Assembly (NCBI GenBank): GCA_001574975.1
Contig: KQ965781.1
Location: 44,439-108,438, forward strand
Direction of reading: 5' to 3'
DNA: 64,000 bases
Origin: Gonapodya prolifera JEL478
Lineage: Eukaryota; Monoblepharomycota; Monoblepharidomycetes; Monoblepharidales; Gonapodyaceae
Each line of letters opens with the position of its first letter. Position 1 is the first letter of the stretch. The notes under the pieces are model-generated. The model was not told the DNA's origin, did no database searches, and saw nothing but the letters and a program-made list of their open reading frames with translations. This document shows positions 10,660 to 27,239 of the stretch, piece by piece. The position numbers and the translations under genes are program-made.

Positions 10660-10940
10660 GCCTGGGGCTATAAGCAGGAGCTCTGACGATCATGTTCGTC
10701 GCACTTAAAAAATAGTTGATATCTTCCTTCACTTTGTAATGTCTTGATGCATCCAACCTCTCGCAGTCAATCGCGGCCGTTCCCACTCGAAATGTGGATT
10801 TGGCAGAGGGAACGCGACATCAGTCAGGAGCAACCTTGTAACGCGCTCATATTGTATACAGACAGAAGAATGCTCTCTGAAGTGGTAAATGCCCATGCGT
10901 CCTCATAGAGTGACCTGAGATCCTCGTTACGTCAACCGAC

Positions 10941-11770
10941 TTACTTCCTCGCCCGCTTCTTCGCCGGCCCCTCGTCTTCATCCTCGCCACCGGCATGATC
11001 TTTCATGGCTTCTTGTGCCTTCGCGCTCGCCTTCCTGGCCGACTTCCTCCCGCTGGTGGCGTCAGAAACAGCGCTGGAAGGTGAAGCTGCAGTCGGTGTT
11101 TTGCGGGCGGGTGAGCCTCCAGCAGACTTCGCCGACGATTCTGGAACCACAACGGGCTGCGGAATCGACTCCTCCTTACGAAGACGCTTTGCCGAATGCG
11201 AGTCGCCATCCTCCTCGTCACGTGCCCTCTTGACAGGCGCCGGAACTGGCCCACCGGCCTTGAACTCGCCGAGCTTCCTCTTCAAGACGCCCTCCAACTT
11301 CTTATTTGCGTGGGCCCACTGGTCCACCCGGACCTTCTTTGCAGCGTTGACGGCGTCCAGACGAGCGTAGTTCTCGACCCGCATGGCGCGACGGGAGATG
11401 AGCTCCCCAACCACGCGGCGGGCGTTGATGCGGTCCATTTTCGACTCGATGACACCCGAAATGTTGGGCGGAGGCGGGTAAGCGGCGTGGACGGCGGTGC
11501 CTGACAATGAATGAAAAAAGGAAGAAGCGCGCACCAGACGTGAGGTGGGTCAGGGACAGCGGGAACGACGCGCATGGTCTCACTCTTTGCCATCCCTGTA
11601 TTTTCCGGCTTCTTGGCGGCCGAAACGGGTGCTGGCGCCGTCAGCGGGGCTTTCTGGAGTGGAGACTTGGCGCCGGCGCTGTTGGCGCTGACAGGTCGCA
11701 TCGGGGAGGCGACGCCCGCGGCTTTGGAGTGGGCGTCCGGGCCCGCTGCGCGTATTGGTGACATGGGCAT
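10941..11770 (-). CDS. Basic, low-complexity protein with N-terminal helical segment (nuclear?)
   Basis: Start at ATG 11770 (MPMSPIRAAGPDAHSKA). The N-terminal exon is Ala/Pro/Ser-rich. After an intron with a CAG acceptor near 11500 the chain becomes strongly helical: IESKMDRINARRVVGELISR, then RVENYARLDAVNAAKKVRVD and KKLEGVLKRKLGEFKAGG. The C-terminal half is disordered with basic bipartite signals (KRARDEED, KRLRKEE, GRKSARKASAKA) and an acidic patch before a final KKRARK just before the stop at 10941. The pattern of a short coiled coil followed by multiple nuclear localisation signals suggests a nuclear or chromatin protein. I do not recognise a family; the first-exon donor was not resolved. 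Confidence 0.6.
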
Positions 11771-12111
11771 TATGAAAAACGAGGCGAACGAAGGGGGTTT
11801 GTCGGATGATTGGGTGGAAATGGGATGTGACGGGCGGCACAATACGGATGTGGCACAGACCCTTCCTGTCGTTTTATCGTCACTACTTTAGCCATAATAG
11901 GGCGAAGAGTCCATTTTTCGATCGCTTGTCGATTAAAGAAGGTGAAAATAACACGCATTAAGACGTGTGCTTTGTAATAACGCGAAACACGATCTCTCTC
12001 CGATCTAAGATTTATGTTAGGGAAGGATACGTTTGCTTCATCGTTTGAAACTACGTCTGGTGCCTTTGTAACCAAGCTTGCCATCTATTTGGCCTCACGT
12101 TCATACCAAAA

Positions 12112-12872
12112 ATGAAAACAGGTACACGTATCCCTTCGACACATCTTCCGGGACCCGATCACCAAAACTTGGCTCGATTTGCACGCCAGAACAACCCGAT
12201 CTTCGTCAAGAACCTCGGCGGGCCCGAGAACGAGCTTCGGTACCATTTCATCTCACATGTGAGCTGTGACATAATCGAGGAACGAAGTGAGATTCGCGCG
12301 CGTTGGGCTTGGCGTGGCGTGTTGTGTGACTGGTAATAATGTCAATTCGGGTGGCTTTCTTGGGTGAATCAGGTCGGCTGCCGCCAAGGGCTCGACTGAC
12401 TTGTATCTTGGGCATTTCTCGTCAATGGAGGATATTGCTGTGTACGTTGCTGCTCTTCTTTGACTGGAATTGCTCGGGCTGAAAACTGGTATCCATTCTC
12501 TGCTCCTCCTGTTCTTGGCCTCACCAGGTACGGATACGTCACAAATACCAAGATTAAATTTTCGTGATACTCCAACTTGCTGACATCATCGTGAAGGATG
12601 CGGACATGCGGCAGGTGTGTTTTCCTGGTGCCGGGTTATGGTGAATTACTGAAGCACTCTTTCAAACGGATCCCCTCGTTCCTCGACCGCGACGGACCCA
12701 GCTCTTCAAACGCCTACACTCCGTCTACGCTAATTCTGTCTCGAATCCCTTCACCTCACCGTCTACGGAGCACAGGCTAGAAGTTCTCGGAAACAGTGGA
12801 GAACATTGCTCGCTCCCATGTCGCTACTTCATGACCTTACTGCGATTTTATGACCTCAATGGCTCCGTGTAG
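12112..12872 (+). CDS. TRAPPC2L: Trafficking protein particle complex subunit 2-like
   Basis: The exons match the longin-fold TRAPPC2L/Tca17 family. The first shows RQNNPIFVKN, then ENELRYHFISHVSCDIIEER (~12185-12290), corresponding to the family's N-P-L-Y and EN-LK-H-hT-D-IEE block. Exon 2 (~12372-12440) reads AKGSTDLYLGHFSSMEDIAV, exon 3 (~12530-12613) YGYVTNTKIKF and ADIIVKDADMR (the family's VYGYVTNTKIKF and VRDxEIR), and the last exon (~12695-12872) LFKRLHSVYANSVSNPF. TRAPP complexes are Rab GEFs/tethers in ER-Golgi and Golgi traffic; this subunit helps assemble TRAPPII/III. The exon 1 donor is ambiguous because the obvious GTGAGA does not give the right phase. The C-terminus after NPF diverges. 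The start (MKTGTRIPS) may be wrong, since the family normally begins only a few residues before the N-N-P motif. Confidence 0.82.
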
Positions 12873-13095
12873 CTTTTGTATATAGTGTTCTAGCCTGTCA
12901 GTTTACGAATCGCGTGTAAAACCTTGGCTCCCAGCGCACTGGCTTCGGTTTATCTGGTGTTGGAAGTGACGAGAAGAGCTAAATTCTAGTGTACCGAAAT
13001 CGCAGTCACGAATTTTTAGTCTGGAATAGTCTGCAATTCAAGGAGAGACTGCGGTCGTTCACTTGACAGCAATTTCGTACAATCACCCACAAACC

Positions 13096-14925
13096 ATGTC
13101 CACCGACGGCGACCGCGCCCTCATACAGCGGGATTCCACCTCCTCTTCCATGATTCTCTCGTCTTCTTCCCTCGCGATGGCCCCACCCCCGTCCCGCCCT
13201 CCTCGCAAAACCCTCGCCTCACAACTCCCCAAAACCGTCCTGGACGAAGACACCTACATCTCGGGACTCGCACACGTCATCCAACGCGATTATTTCCCCG
13301 ATTTGGGCAAGATGCGTGCCTCGGCAGAGTACCTGGACGCCGTGGAGAGCGGGGACTCCGCGCGGGTTCGTGATGCCACGCTGGAGCTGGCCAGGACGAC
13401 GGGAAGACTGGGAGGTATATGTTGGCGGTCCAAAAGATCATTTTTTCCGCTCAGTTGTCGACGCTGCTGAATGGTTCGTCCCCCCTATCGGGGTGTTTTG
13501 TAAGGTCGATTCCCTGGCACTCCATCCTCAATCGCTGGCACACCCCGTGCCACGCCCTCGTTTGGCGGTCGCGCTGTAACTCCCTCCCTCGGCTCTTCTC
13601 TCGACGAGACCGACCGCGCATCCTCTCCGTCAGCCGATCCCCCAACACCTCCCGTGGACGTCTCCCTCCCCCTCTCGTCATACCAGGCGGTGTACACATC
13701 CGAGGACAACGCGTCGTTCGCCGTGCAGGTGGATAAAGAGAACGAGCGCAAGAGGGAGAAGTACGCGTGGGCGTACAATGCGGAGCATAAGGGTGCCATC
13801 GAGGATGCGAAGCGACCGGGGAATACCTACAATGGACGGCCGCTTATCACAGACGGTATAGGAGGCACGGTGTTGCTCATCGAAGATGGACGAGGAACTC
13901 CAGCCGGTGGACGGTCTGGAGGAGATAGAACTGAGGAGTCGTCAAAAGAATCAACCACCACCACCATCACCGCACCTCCCCCCTCCCCGAACCCATTTAA
14001 ACCCCCTTCTCGCCACGCCGGACCCGCCGGGTGGCGGAACCACGCGGCACTTAACAACCTCTTCTACCACCTTGACGGAGTAGCCCCTTCCCCCAACGAC
14101 CCTATACCCACGGGCCCGCCGCCCGAAATCGTGAGGACAAACACACGCATGCCGAAGCTTCCATCCGCTTCGGGGACCGCCGACGGAACAGGGTCCGCAA
14201 CTCCTCGCCTGACCCTCGCACCGTCCGACACGCAAGTGCGTATGGAAACCCAACGCGTCTTTCACGCCATGGCGGCCGCGACTCCCGGACTTTTTGGGCC
14301 CTCTGCCACGGGCCGCGGCGGGGGTGGTGCGACGCCCTCGTTCGGCTTTGTCCCCGCTTCGCCCTCGGTGGCCCCCTTAGACGTTCCGCCCGACACGCTG
14401 ATGACGTGGGGTGACATCGAAGCGACACCCATGCTGCTCGAAGCTGTCGGAGATATGGGGTCGGTGGATGACGTCGGGGGCCCTAGGTTCTCGATGGCAC
14501 CGACGCCCAGGAGGGAGGAGCTGGCGGCGAACTTGGGCAGGAAGGCCGGGGGTGCCGCGGCGGCAGCCAAAGCGAGGGCCGATGCGCTACCGGGGCTGAC
14601 TCCGCGCAGTGTGCGACCGAGTTCTCCAGCTGTGGGTGACCGTGTGCGTGCATTGAGTCCCGCGGCCCGGACATTACTACAGCGAGCGGGCGGGAAAGCT
14701 GGGAGTGCAGCGACTGCCTTGAGTGGGCGGGCGCGAGGTTCGGTTAGTAAGGCGCAGAGTGGGCGGCACATGGCTGGTGGGTGGACGCCGGAGCTGACGG
14801 GATCCGGGATGCAAAAGAGACGGAAAGTGGGGGAGTTTGAAGGCGTGGCGCTGGCGAGTGTGAAAGTGGAACCGGGGAGTGGGGGTAGTGTGACGGATGG
14901 GTTGCTGGAGATTGGAGGGAGATAG
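13096..14925 (+). CDS. Splicing factor ESS-2 / DGCR14 family
   Basis: Exon 1 (13096-~13413) carries the ES2 signature VLDEDTYISGLAHVIQRDYF followed by PDLGKMRASAEYLDAV. After an intron, exon 2 (~13500-14925) continues with TP-rich sequence (FPGTPSSIAGTP, ATPSFGGRAVTP), then LPLSSYQAVYTSEDNASFAV, the family's second invariant block. Further matches are PAGWRNHAALNNLFYHLDGV, TWGDIEATPMLLE and SMAPTPRREELAANLGRKA. ESS-2 proteins are nuclear, associate with the C complex spliceosome and help 5' splice-site choice. The protein is slightly longer than usual because of Ala/Gly-rich filler near the C-terminus. ATG 13096 (MSTDGDR) is preferred; an in-frame ATG at 13063 is alternative. Convergent with the transporter that follows. 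Confidence 0.88.
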
Positions 14926-15200
14926 TGGATTCAGGTTAATGTGCAGGTATTTGTAGCTTCTCAGAGATTCAAATTCAGTCGCTCGTACTACAAAGTGCTC
15001 TCATGTTGCATGTTGTGATTTTACTTTTACGATTACATTTTTAGACGTATTACAGATGGCATATAACGCTGACATTATCTATTCCATGCACCAGGCTGGA
15101 CGAACCAAAGGCACACAATACCTGCCGAAACAACATAAATCCAATAACATGAAATGAAATTAGAATTGCCACTGCCACCCCTCCCAAATCAGCGAACTGG

Positions 15201-18200
15201 TCAAGCCACGAGAGTCTCCTTCAACTTTTCGTCCGAGTCTTGCACCAGTATGCGTTCGCGGTCCAAGCGCATCTGTGCCATGTTGTTTTGATATCGGAGG
15301 GCCAAAGGAATGAGCCCATAAAACAACGTGCACAATCCGAAAACAACAGCTGCGATTGTTAGACCGTTGACATATGATGCTGTAAGGAAGGTCATAAAAG
15401 CAGATCAGAAGCACAAGATGATGATCTACACTTACGAGTGGTGCATCAGAATTGGGGAATAGGAATGGTGACGCGATGCTGGCGATGGTTTGAAAAACGT
15501 AGATCGAACTGATACCGAGCCCGACTTGCGTTGCTCCTTTGAGTGTGCTCTGTCGATACTGTCGAAAAAGTGTCAACTTGTGGATCTACGACGACACAAA
15601 ACAGTGAAGACATACGTTAATGAGGATGGGATGGGTCGCGGACTGAAAGGCGACACCAAAGATCAACAGGTACCGCGCCCAGTTTGGCATGAATCCTGCG
15701 CTGGTTTCGGTCGGAGGGTTCTTCGCGGCAGTCACGAGCAAGGAAACACAGACCGTGGTCAGGAGAGGGCCGACTGATAAACGGCGGGGAAGGAATTGTG
15801 AAGAGTAACGGAGACCAGGGGAGGCTGGGGAACGAGCTCACGTAGGCCATGCCACACCCTCTCCCTCGTATAGTCAGAGTGCATGTAAGGAATGCTGTAC
15901 ATGAGAATCGCTAGAGACGAGATCGAGTGTGAAGTTTGGGATACAACACCGAAAAGAGAGTATTTACCTCAAAAACTGGGAAATGCGCTCATGAGGTTCC
16001 CCATTGTAGGGGTTTTGAAGCCCGTCCCACAGTTTTGGGGCGAGAAGTAATGGAGAACTGAATTGAAGAGAGAAGGTGGAAACAGCTGATATCTCACAGG
16101 AGAATAGAAGGAATGAAGTTGTCGAACCCGGAAGAGCCGAAGTTGAGGCAAAAGAAAGAGAACATGAACTGACGTGACAAGGACCAAGGTCAGGTATTCA
16201 GAGCGACTAAAACTGCACTCAGCAATCAATACCCACCAACCACTGTGCCGGCTGCATGAACAGGGTCAGTGCCTCGCCCAAGTCAAAGGTCCTGTCGTGC
16301 ATGGTTGATGCCGTCGCTGGAAGTCGGCGGACTGCACATTGGCTTAATGAGGGCTGGTCTAAACCAGAAATGAGAAATGAAGTTTGGGTACGTACAAGAA
16401 ACGACGTTTTGGAATGTGGGAACTCTGGTAGGTACCAAACGATCCCCAGAAGCACCGCTGGGATTCCTTCGATTATGAACACCTTCGCATGCAAATCGCC
16501 ATGATTTGTCAGAATGCCCTTAACACCACCCCCGTATCACTGTCACAAACTCACCCATTGCCAGGCCTTCAACCCCCCGATCCCATTCACCCTCTCAATT
16601 CCGTCCGCGATCTGACCCGAAAGCCCACCCGCGAGACTGATCGACGTGAGGTAGACGGGGTTGCACGTTGCGCGTTCAGTGGGCTTGTACCAGAATGCGA
16701 AGTTGCTGTTTGAAGGGTTGCGGTGTGTGGGGGCGGTAAGAGAAGAGGGGCGGGCGGGGCAACGCCGCCGGGGGAAAAAACGTACTAGAAAACGCCAGGA
16801 GAAAGACCGGCCTCGCACAGGCCGAGGATAAAGCGGGTCGTGAGCAGGCCTTGTCGAGAAAAACAATACGGGGTGGAGGTGGAGGTCGGGGTTATATTGG
16901 CGTGCGAACACAGAACGGGCATGGATAATGGACATGGACGTACCAGCTGGGTTGGTTATAAAGGCCATACAGATGACGACAATGCCCCAGGATAGAATGA
17001 TTCGCGATAGCCAGACTCTTCCCGACAGGGCTTTCTGTATTCGTGGAATGTGGATCAGGCACGCGTGGAACAGAACATGCAAGGTCGTCACCGCAAAGTC
17101 ACGATAAAGCGGCAATTAAAAAGAAAATATTGGCACGTACCATCATGATATTACTCGGGATCTCGGCGACGAGAAACCCCCCAGTTGAGGAGCGAGATGG
17201 CCCAGTTCCATTGCGTGCTCTGCGTGCCGATCGAGGTTTCGATGGAGTCGGGCGTGCCAGCGCCCTGAGAGGTGTGTGGAGAAGAAAGAAGTGGTGGGGA
17301 TTAGAGGTGAAGACAGGGGGTCAGGGGAGAGAAAGGAGCTGGGGGTCGGCGACGATCACGTACGAGGATTTTGACGTTGGCGAGGTTCTGCGAGTGCGTG
17401 GATGTTATGACGGTCGTGATTCACATATCACACGTGCTTGAAATATTACACTCACGGAACGGTCCTGGAGTTCGACGCGGTGGTCGGTGGATGCGACGAT
17501 CATTGAAGCGACGATTTGAAATCACATCAGGAGTCACGCAAAATAAAAACAAGCGACAAACTTACAATAAGCGCAATGAGACCCATGAGCCAAATAAGCG
17601 GGAGTACTGTGTTTTTGCAAGAAGAAAATTAACACTTCATTTGTGCAATGAGAGGCACTTTGATCGCCCACTCGTTATTCGCTCGCCGCGATCATCATTC
17701 GGACTCTGCGCGATCGCTGCAAAGTCTCGGCAAACTCCTTGGTCAGCGCCAACGGGCTCTCATCTCGGGACTCCGCCACTCCCAGCCCACCTTTCCACAC
17801 TTACTCCTCCAATCCAGCTTTCGCACAAGCTCCTTCTCTGTCTCTGGATACCACGTGACGGGGGGAAGCTGAGCACGACATGAGGATGAGCAGGCACGAC
17901 TTTTTCATAATACATAGCAAGACGGCTCACATAGTGCTCCTCGTCGTTCACGCCGGTGCTGTCCTTCCCACCGCCTCGTTTCCAGAAGTTTGAGATGGCA
18001 TGGGACCCCGTGGGGACTGTGTAGTCGAGTCTGCAACGCCGCGGCCCGGGTTAGGCGCGCACGGTGGTCGGCGGAGACATTGGTTGGCGGAAAAAGTAGT
18101 CGTGGGTACCGGGGAAGGAGGAAGCGGTATCGAGGATGAATACAAGCAAAGTGGGCGACAGTGGGCGACAGTGGGCGACAGGGATGAGGGAACGCATGGC

Positions 18201-18283
18201 CAGGGACAGGGCGCGCGTCTGCTCGATGCGTGACTCGGTGCACTCACGCGGTGTGAATCATTGGGTGCAGTGTCCGAGTCCAC
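15201..18283 (-). CDS. MFS transporter, anion:cation symporter (Dal5/allantoate permease) family
   Basis: Many small exons on the minus strand reproduce the ACS layout. They give LPLIWLMGLIALI (TM1, ~17570), SQNLANVKIL (~17370), TQWNWAISLLNWGVFLVAEI with PSNIMM (~17240-17140), SRVWLSRIILSWGIVVICMA (~17010-16960), GLLTTRFILGLCEAGLSPGV (~16855-16795), FAFWYKPTERATCNPVYLTS (~16700), FIIEGIPAVLLGIVWYLPEF (~16480-16430), STLKGATQVGLGISSIYVF (~15540) and C-terminal VNGLTIAAVVFGLCTLFYGL (~15370). The RFxLGxxEAGxxPG and EGIPA motifs are diagnostic. Family members import organic anions such as allantoate, nicotinate or vitamins across the plasma membrane; the substrate here is unknown. The N-terminal exons are unsure: the first readable piece (VDSDTAPNDSHR, 18283) may not be the start. 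A 3x10-bp tandem repeat sits in an intron near 18160. Confidence 0.8.
18151..18180. repeat. Three exact tandem 10-mers GTGGGCGACA
   Basis: Three perfect copies head to tail, inside what should be a 5' intron or leader of the transporter gene. Confidence 0.95.
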
Positions 18284-20118
18284 GGAGTCCGATTTGCGAT
18301 TCCCTCACTCACCGACGCGGCATAAAGGGCGCCACCTAGAAAGGGACGGCTCGACGTGTTTCGTCAAAGGTATGTAAGAACGGAATTCTTCCGGCTGACG
18401 CCACAAGGGCAAGGCGACTACATCATGTGCATGGATGCGACCCGTCCGCGCACCCACGCACGTGTGTGTCTGCCAAAGGAAGTCCTGCGGGCGAGCTGGT
18501 GTAAGGTGCGCCGGACTTCACGCGGAGGGCGCAATTGGCGTCGTGGCGGTCTGGGTGGGGAGAATGGGCCTTCGGTCGTCGGAATGTCTGTCCGACCCCG
18601 ATCCGCCACCATACCACAAAAATCAGGGAAGAGCCTCGAGTAGTCTGAGGCAACCCTGCTTTCCCTCTCTTGCCTTTATTTTTCTTTAATATGGGGACAT
18701 AAGGGGACGGGTACTCAGACAGGCACTCTTAGGTGTTACAGTCCTCATTTACCCTCTATGTGTAATTGTCGTCAAACCTTCGTTGGAGCGTTGGGAACAA
18801 GTGATGCGAAATAGTTACTCAACCTACTTTGTTCCCCAAAATGAGAGATCAAGAATAAGATCTCAAAGAGGACATGATCTGATCGACAATTGATTCTTCG
18901 GCTAATAGCGCTTTTTCAAAGGTCTTTCGACACCAGTGGACTATGTCAATACCAAAGTATCAGGACTGTCACCTCGTTCCAATTTGCTACTAAGGAGGTT
19001 ATGAACTTGAGGGAAGGACCAGAGATATGACTTAACCCACATACCTTGGCCTCAGAAAACTCAGATTGTTGTCAGATTGCCATTTGACATGACGAGAGTG
19101 ATGTCATGACATCAGGCAACATCGTTAATGATGAATGATGAATTGTGAGCTGAAAGCAATCACTGCGTGGTGCACTCAAGCGTTAGAGGCGATTGCAAGT
19201 CCCAGGTTCTACTCTCTGCGCATCTGTCGGAACTCTTGTGTATAAAGGCAGCTTCCAATCAACCAAGCGGCCCTAAATGCACACAAAAATGACCAGCTTG
19301 GAAAGTACCCAGACCCGAACTGCCAGGTCAATTGTTGTTCCCGGAGTTCACGAGCTGAGCACAATCTCTTGTACGACTCCGATCGCTCACCACTTTTGCG
19401 TGCACTTGGGCTCATCAAACAGGTGGAGGAAAACAAACGAAGCTGCGCAGACAACACCGATCAGACCTCTTAGCCCCCCATAATATCAATTAAGAGTCGA
19501 ATGCCGCCACAACTGAAGGACAGTCAACGGTCCTTGCCTGGACTCATTGTTGCATCGGTTTATGAATGGAGCCATGCGAATAAAGAAGATCCGTTTTCCT
19601 GTTGTCTTGAAAGTTATTTGGCTTTTTTATTTCGGAACAAATAAAGGTAGCAGTCACGTGTCTGGCAAAAGAAAAGCCCGGGCCGTTTCTCGCCACGAAA
19701 CCCCCAACTTTCCTTCTTCCATCGACGCAGACACCGCGCTGGTCAAACACCGCCAGAAATCAAGTCAATCAAGGACACAGACCGGATATTGGTGGGTTTC
19801 GGCGGTCTTCGTCGCTTTCCTGATGTACACGTCATCATTCATGGTTCACCGTCCTGCAGTGTTCCGACGGGTTTCTCTCAACAAGGCGACCGCAACGAAG
19901 CGTGGATACGCTCTGAGCCACCTGACTACCCATCTGAGTGTCTTGTGAGTGGTTTTGACTTTGACACCCCGCGTTTTGCACGTGAATCTCCTCTTTTTCT
20001 TTTTCTTTTGTCTTCCATTTCCTTCGCTGCGCTCTTTTTTCTTGCGCTTCTCCTCGGTACATACTTTCCAACTCGCTTACGAACGTTTCCTCTTCTTCTC
20101 GCGCCAGAAATCGCCACG
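18284..20118. other. Long intergenic region with one doubtful membrane ORF
   Basis: Most of 18690-19200 is AT-richer and shows no coding pattern. On the minus strand between about 19480 and 19209 two hydrophobic stretches in open frames (GGLRGLIGVVCAASFVFLHL and SWSFLCAFRAAWLIGSCLYT), separated by a possible GTGAGC donor, could be exons of a small membrane protein. Phases do not join cleanly, so it is not called as a gene. The open frame at 19789-20118 upstream of the helicase start is probably leader. Confidence 0.3.
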
Positions 20119-25106
<4,988 letters not shown>

Positions 25107-25787
25107 TTGAGTCTGGAATAGTGAAGCAACAAAGATCGAAAAAGGTTAAGAGGTATGGCACAATGCATGAAGCAGCGCGATAAGGTTTTCCAAAGAAGTT
25201 TCTCTTTTTTTTTTTCCCAATAAATAAGGTTTCAAAAGAACATGAGGCAGACCAATTCGAGGGGAATTCGCCCCCGTATAACACATCTTTTTCGGAATCG
25301 CATTCCCTAAACGCGTTTCACAATGAGCGAGAGAGAAGGTGTCACAGTCCATTTCGTAAAAAAAGGAAAGGAAGGTCACGATTTGCAAATGGGTAGCTGC
25401 GAACAGGGGACGTGACCCCACATCAAGGGACAATACAATAAAGAAATTCATTTATCATGTATGACAGCGTAATGAAAAGAATGTACGATCGCCTTGATAG
25501 TTGTGTAGTAGTCGAAGCACGGGAAGGGGACTGAAGGAGAGCATCATTCCAGTAAGAATACGACAGGAGCGGTTTCCAACTGTCCGAAGAGCTTGCGCCC
25601 GAGCATGTTATTGTTTATTGAGTGTATTTGTGTGGATCTCTTGAATGGGGCGGGGTCGCACAGCATTGGCGACCCAGGCACGAAAGTACCTGAACTCCAG
25701 CTGAGTGAAAATCATCACTGGGTCTCCCGCACATCCCCCAGAACAAAAACCGCGCCGAGCAAAGTGCATTCTATTACCAATAACACC

Positions 25788-26799
25788 ATGCGAGCTGCTC
25801 TCCTCTACGGCATTCTTGCATGCTCCGCCGCGTTGGCGAGTCAGGCTTCTGCTCAAGGCAACCGAACCAACTCCTCGTCAACATTAACCGCTGCTCCATT
25901 GGTGGGATTCTACTTCCCCTCGGGCAACTGCTCCGACCGGATCTCGCATTTTACTATCGACTTCAACTCGTGGGACGACAGTAACGACACACTGCCTTGG
26001 GGGGACCTGACGGTTCTGTCGTCTGCTGCCACAACACTTCCAATTTCAGGATGTGATAATTCTACGGACTCGTGGGCATTTGACGGTTTCGACAACTCCA
26101 CAGACTCATGGCCATTGGATGGTATCGATGGTTGCAGTCAAAACGTAGTACGGGTCTAGGGGATCAGCCCAGCAAACTCGACCAATTTTGTAAAGAATAT
26201 TATGAAAGTGTCGAGTTGGAGAGGTGAGGTGCAGTCAAATGGTTTCGACTCTTGTATGCACATTCTCCCACGATTCGCGCTTTCGCTATCCTCAGCACTG
26301 ACCATCAGCTGAGCCATTCATTTTTGTCGAGTTCGTTGGCATTCCCGGGGAACCAGAGGAATGCTCACCGAAGAACGGCAGCGCGGATCATTTCGCACTC
26401 AGTGGTTTCCGAGCAGGCCTATGCGTCCCCGACTTCTTTGGGGATTTCAATTCCAGTTGGGTCAAGTACTCCTGCGGCAATGTGACAACATGTGATGACA
26501 GCGCGTGCTCGCGTGACTGCACGACCAGGGTGCTGAGCGGGGATGGCATGTTTACTGACGGAGTGATCACGACGTGTGTGAATTCGGACGAAGCATTCGC
26601 GCGGTCGAACAGGAACTTGACGCTGATCGCGGGCACCGTACACTCGACAGTTGGCACCGTCCCGAGGTCCGGCTTGTCTGGGGGAGCGATTGCTGGGATT
26701 GTAGCGGGCGTGATTGGAGGCGTTGCGTTAGTGGGTGTCGCGGGTGTTTTGGTCTGTAGGCGCCAGAGGAAGGGAGCTGACGTGCCGCTGGACCGTTGA
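25788..26799 (+). CDS. Type I single-pass membrane glycoprotein, secreted ectodomain
   Basis: ATG 25788 gives a clear signal peptide, MRAALLYGILACSAALASQA with SAQ as the likely cleavage site. The ectodomain has many N-glycosylation sequons (NRT, NSS, NCS, NDT, NST) and two repeats of the heptad DNSTDSW between cysteines. An intron (~26148-26340) joins a second exon with PGEPEECSPKNGSADHFAL, YSCGNVTTCDDSACSRDC and TTCVNSDEAFARSNRN. It ends with one transmembrane helix of glycine-rich type (GGAIAGIVAGVIGGVALVGV) and a short basic tail VCRRQRKG. Eight or more cysteines in the second half suggest a disulfide-bonded domain. No family recognised; a cell-surface role is inferred from topology only. 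Confidence 0.65.
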
Positions 26800-27239
26800 A
26801 GGACCAGATCAGAAAAATCAAGGAAAATATGCTTTGTTGGATAAAATAGGTTGGAGTGGGAGCTATAGTATTGCAAGCTTCCTTGTGAAAAATCAAGTTT
26901 GCTTTCTTTCAAGACGCAAGTATAAGCTCTCACTCCACTCTCAGCTCTACGCAATTTCATACGAAAGCAACAGCGATGTCCGTTGCGAGTGCCGACCACA
27001 GCAGTCTCCCATCCCAAATCCATAATCCTCCCGGGCTTGAATCATGGTCAGGTAGCCAAAAGGAAAACTAAAACTGCCACCACGTGCATGAATACGGGGA
27101 ATCGGCGCGTTGTCGATCCATGAACTCATCACAATCGGTCGACTCTAGCACATTTGAATCATAGTAGAGTTCGCCACCGACTCGTCTCCCTGGGCTCCAC
27201 CGTTTCTCTCACACATCGACTGAATTCCACGACCGGGGA

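Noticed and set aside
18284-19540. Small membrane protein gene on the minus strand
   Set aside because: Two hydrophobic open stretches exist, but the splice phases do not join and there is no clear start.
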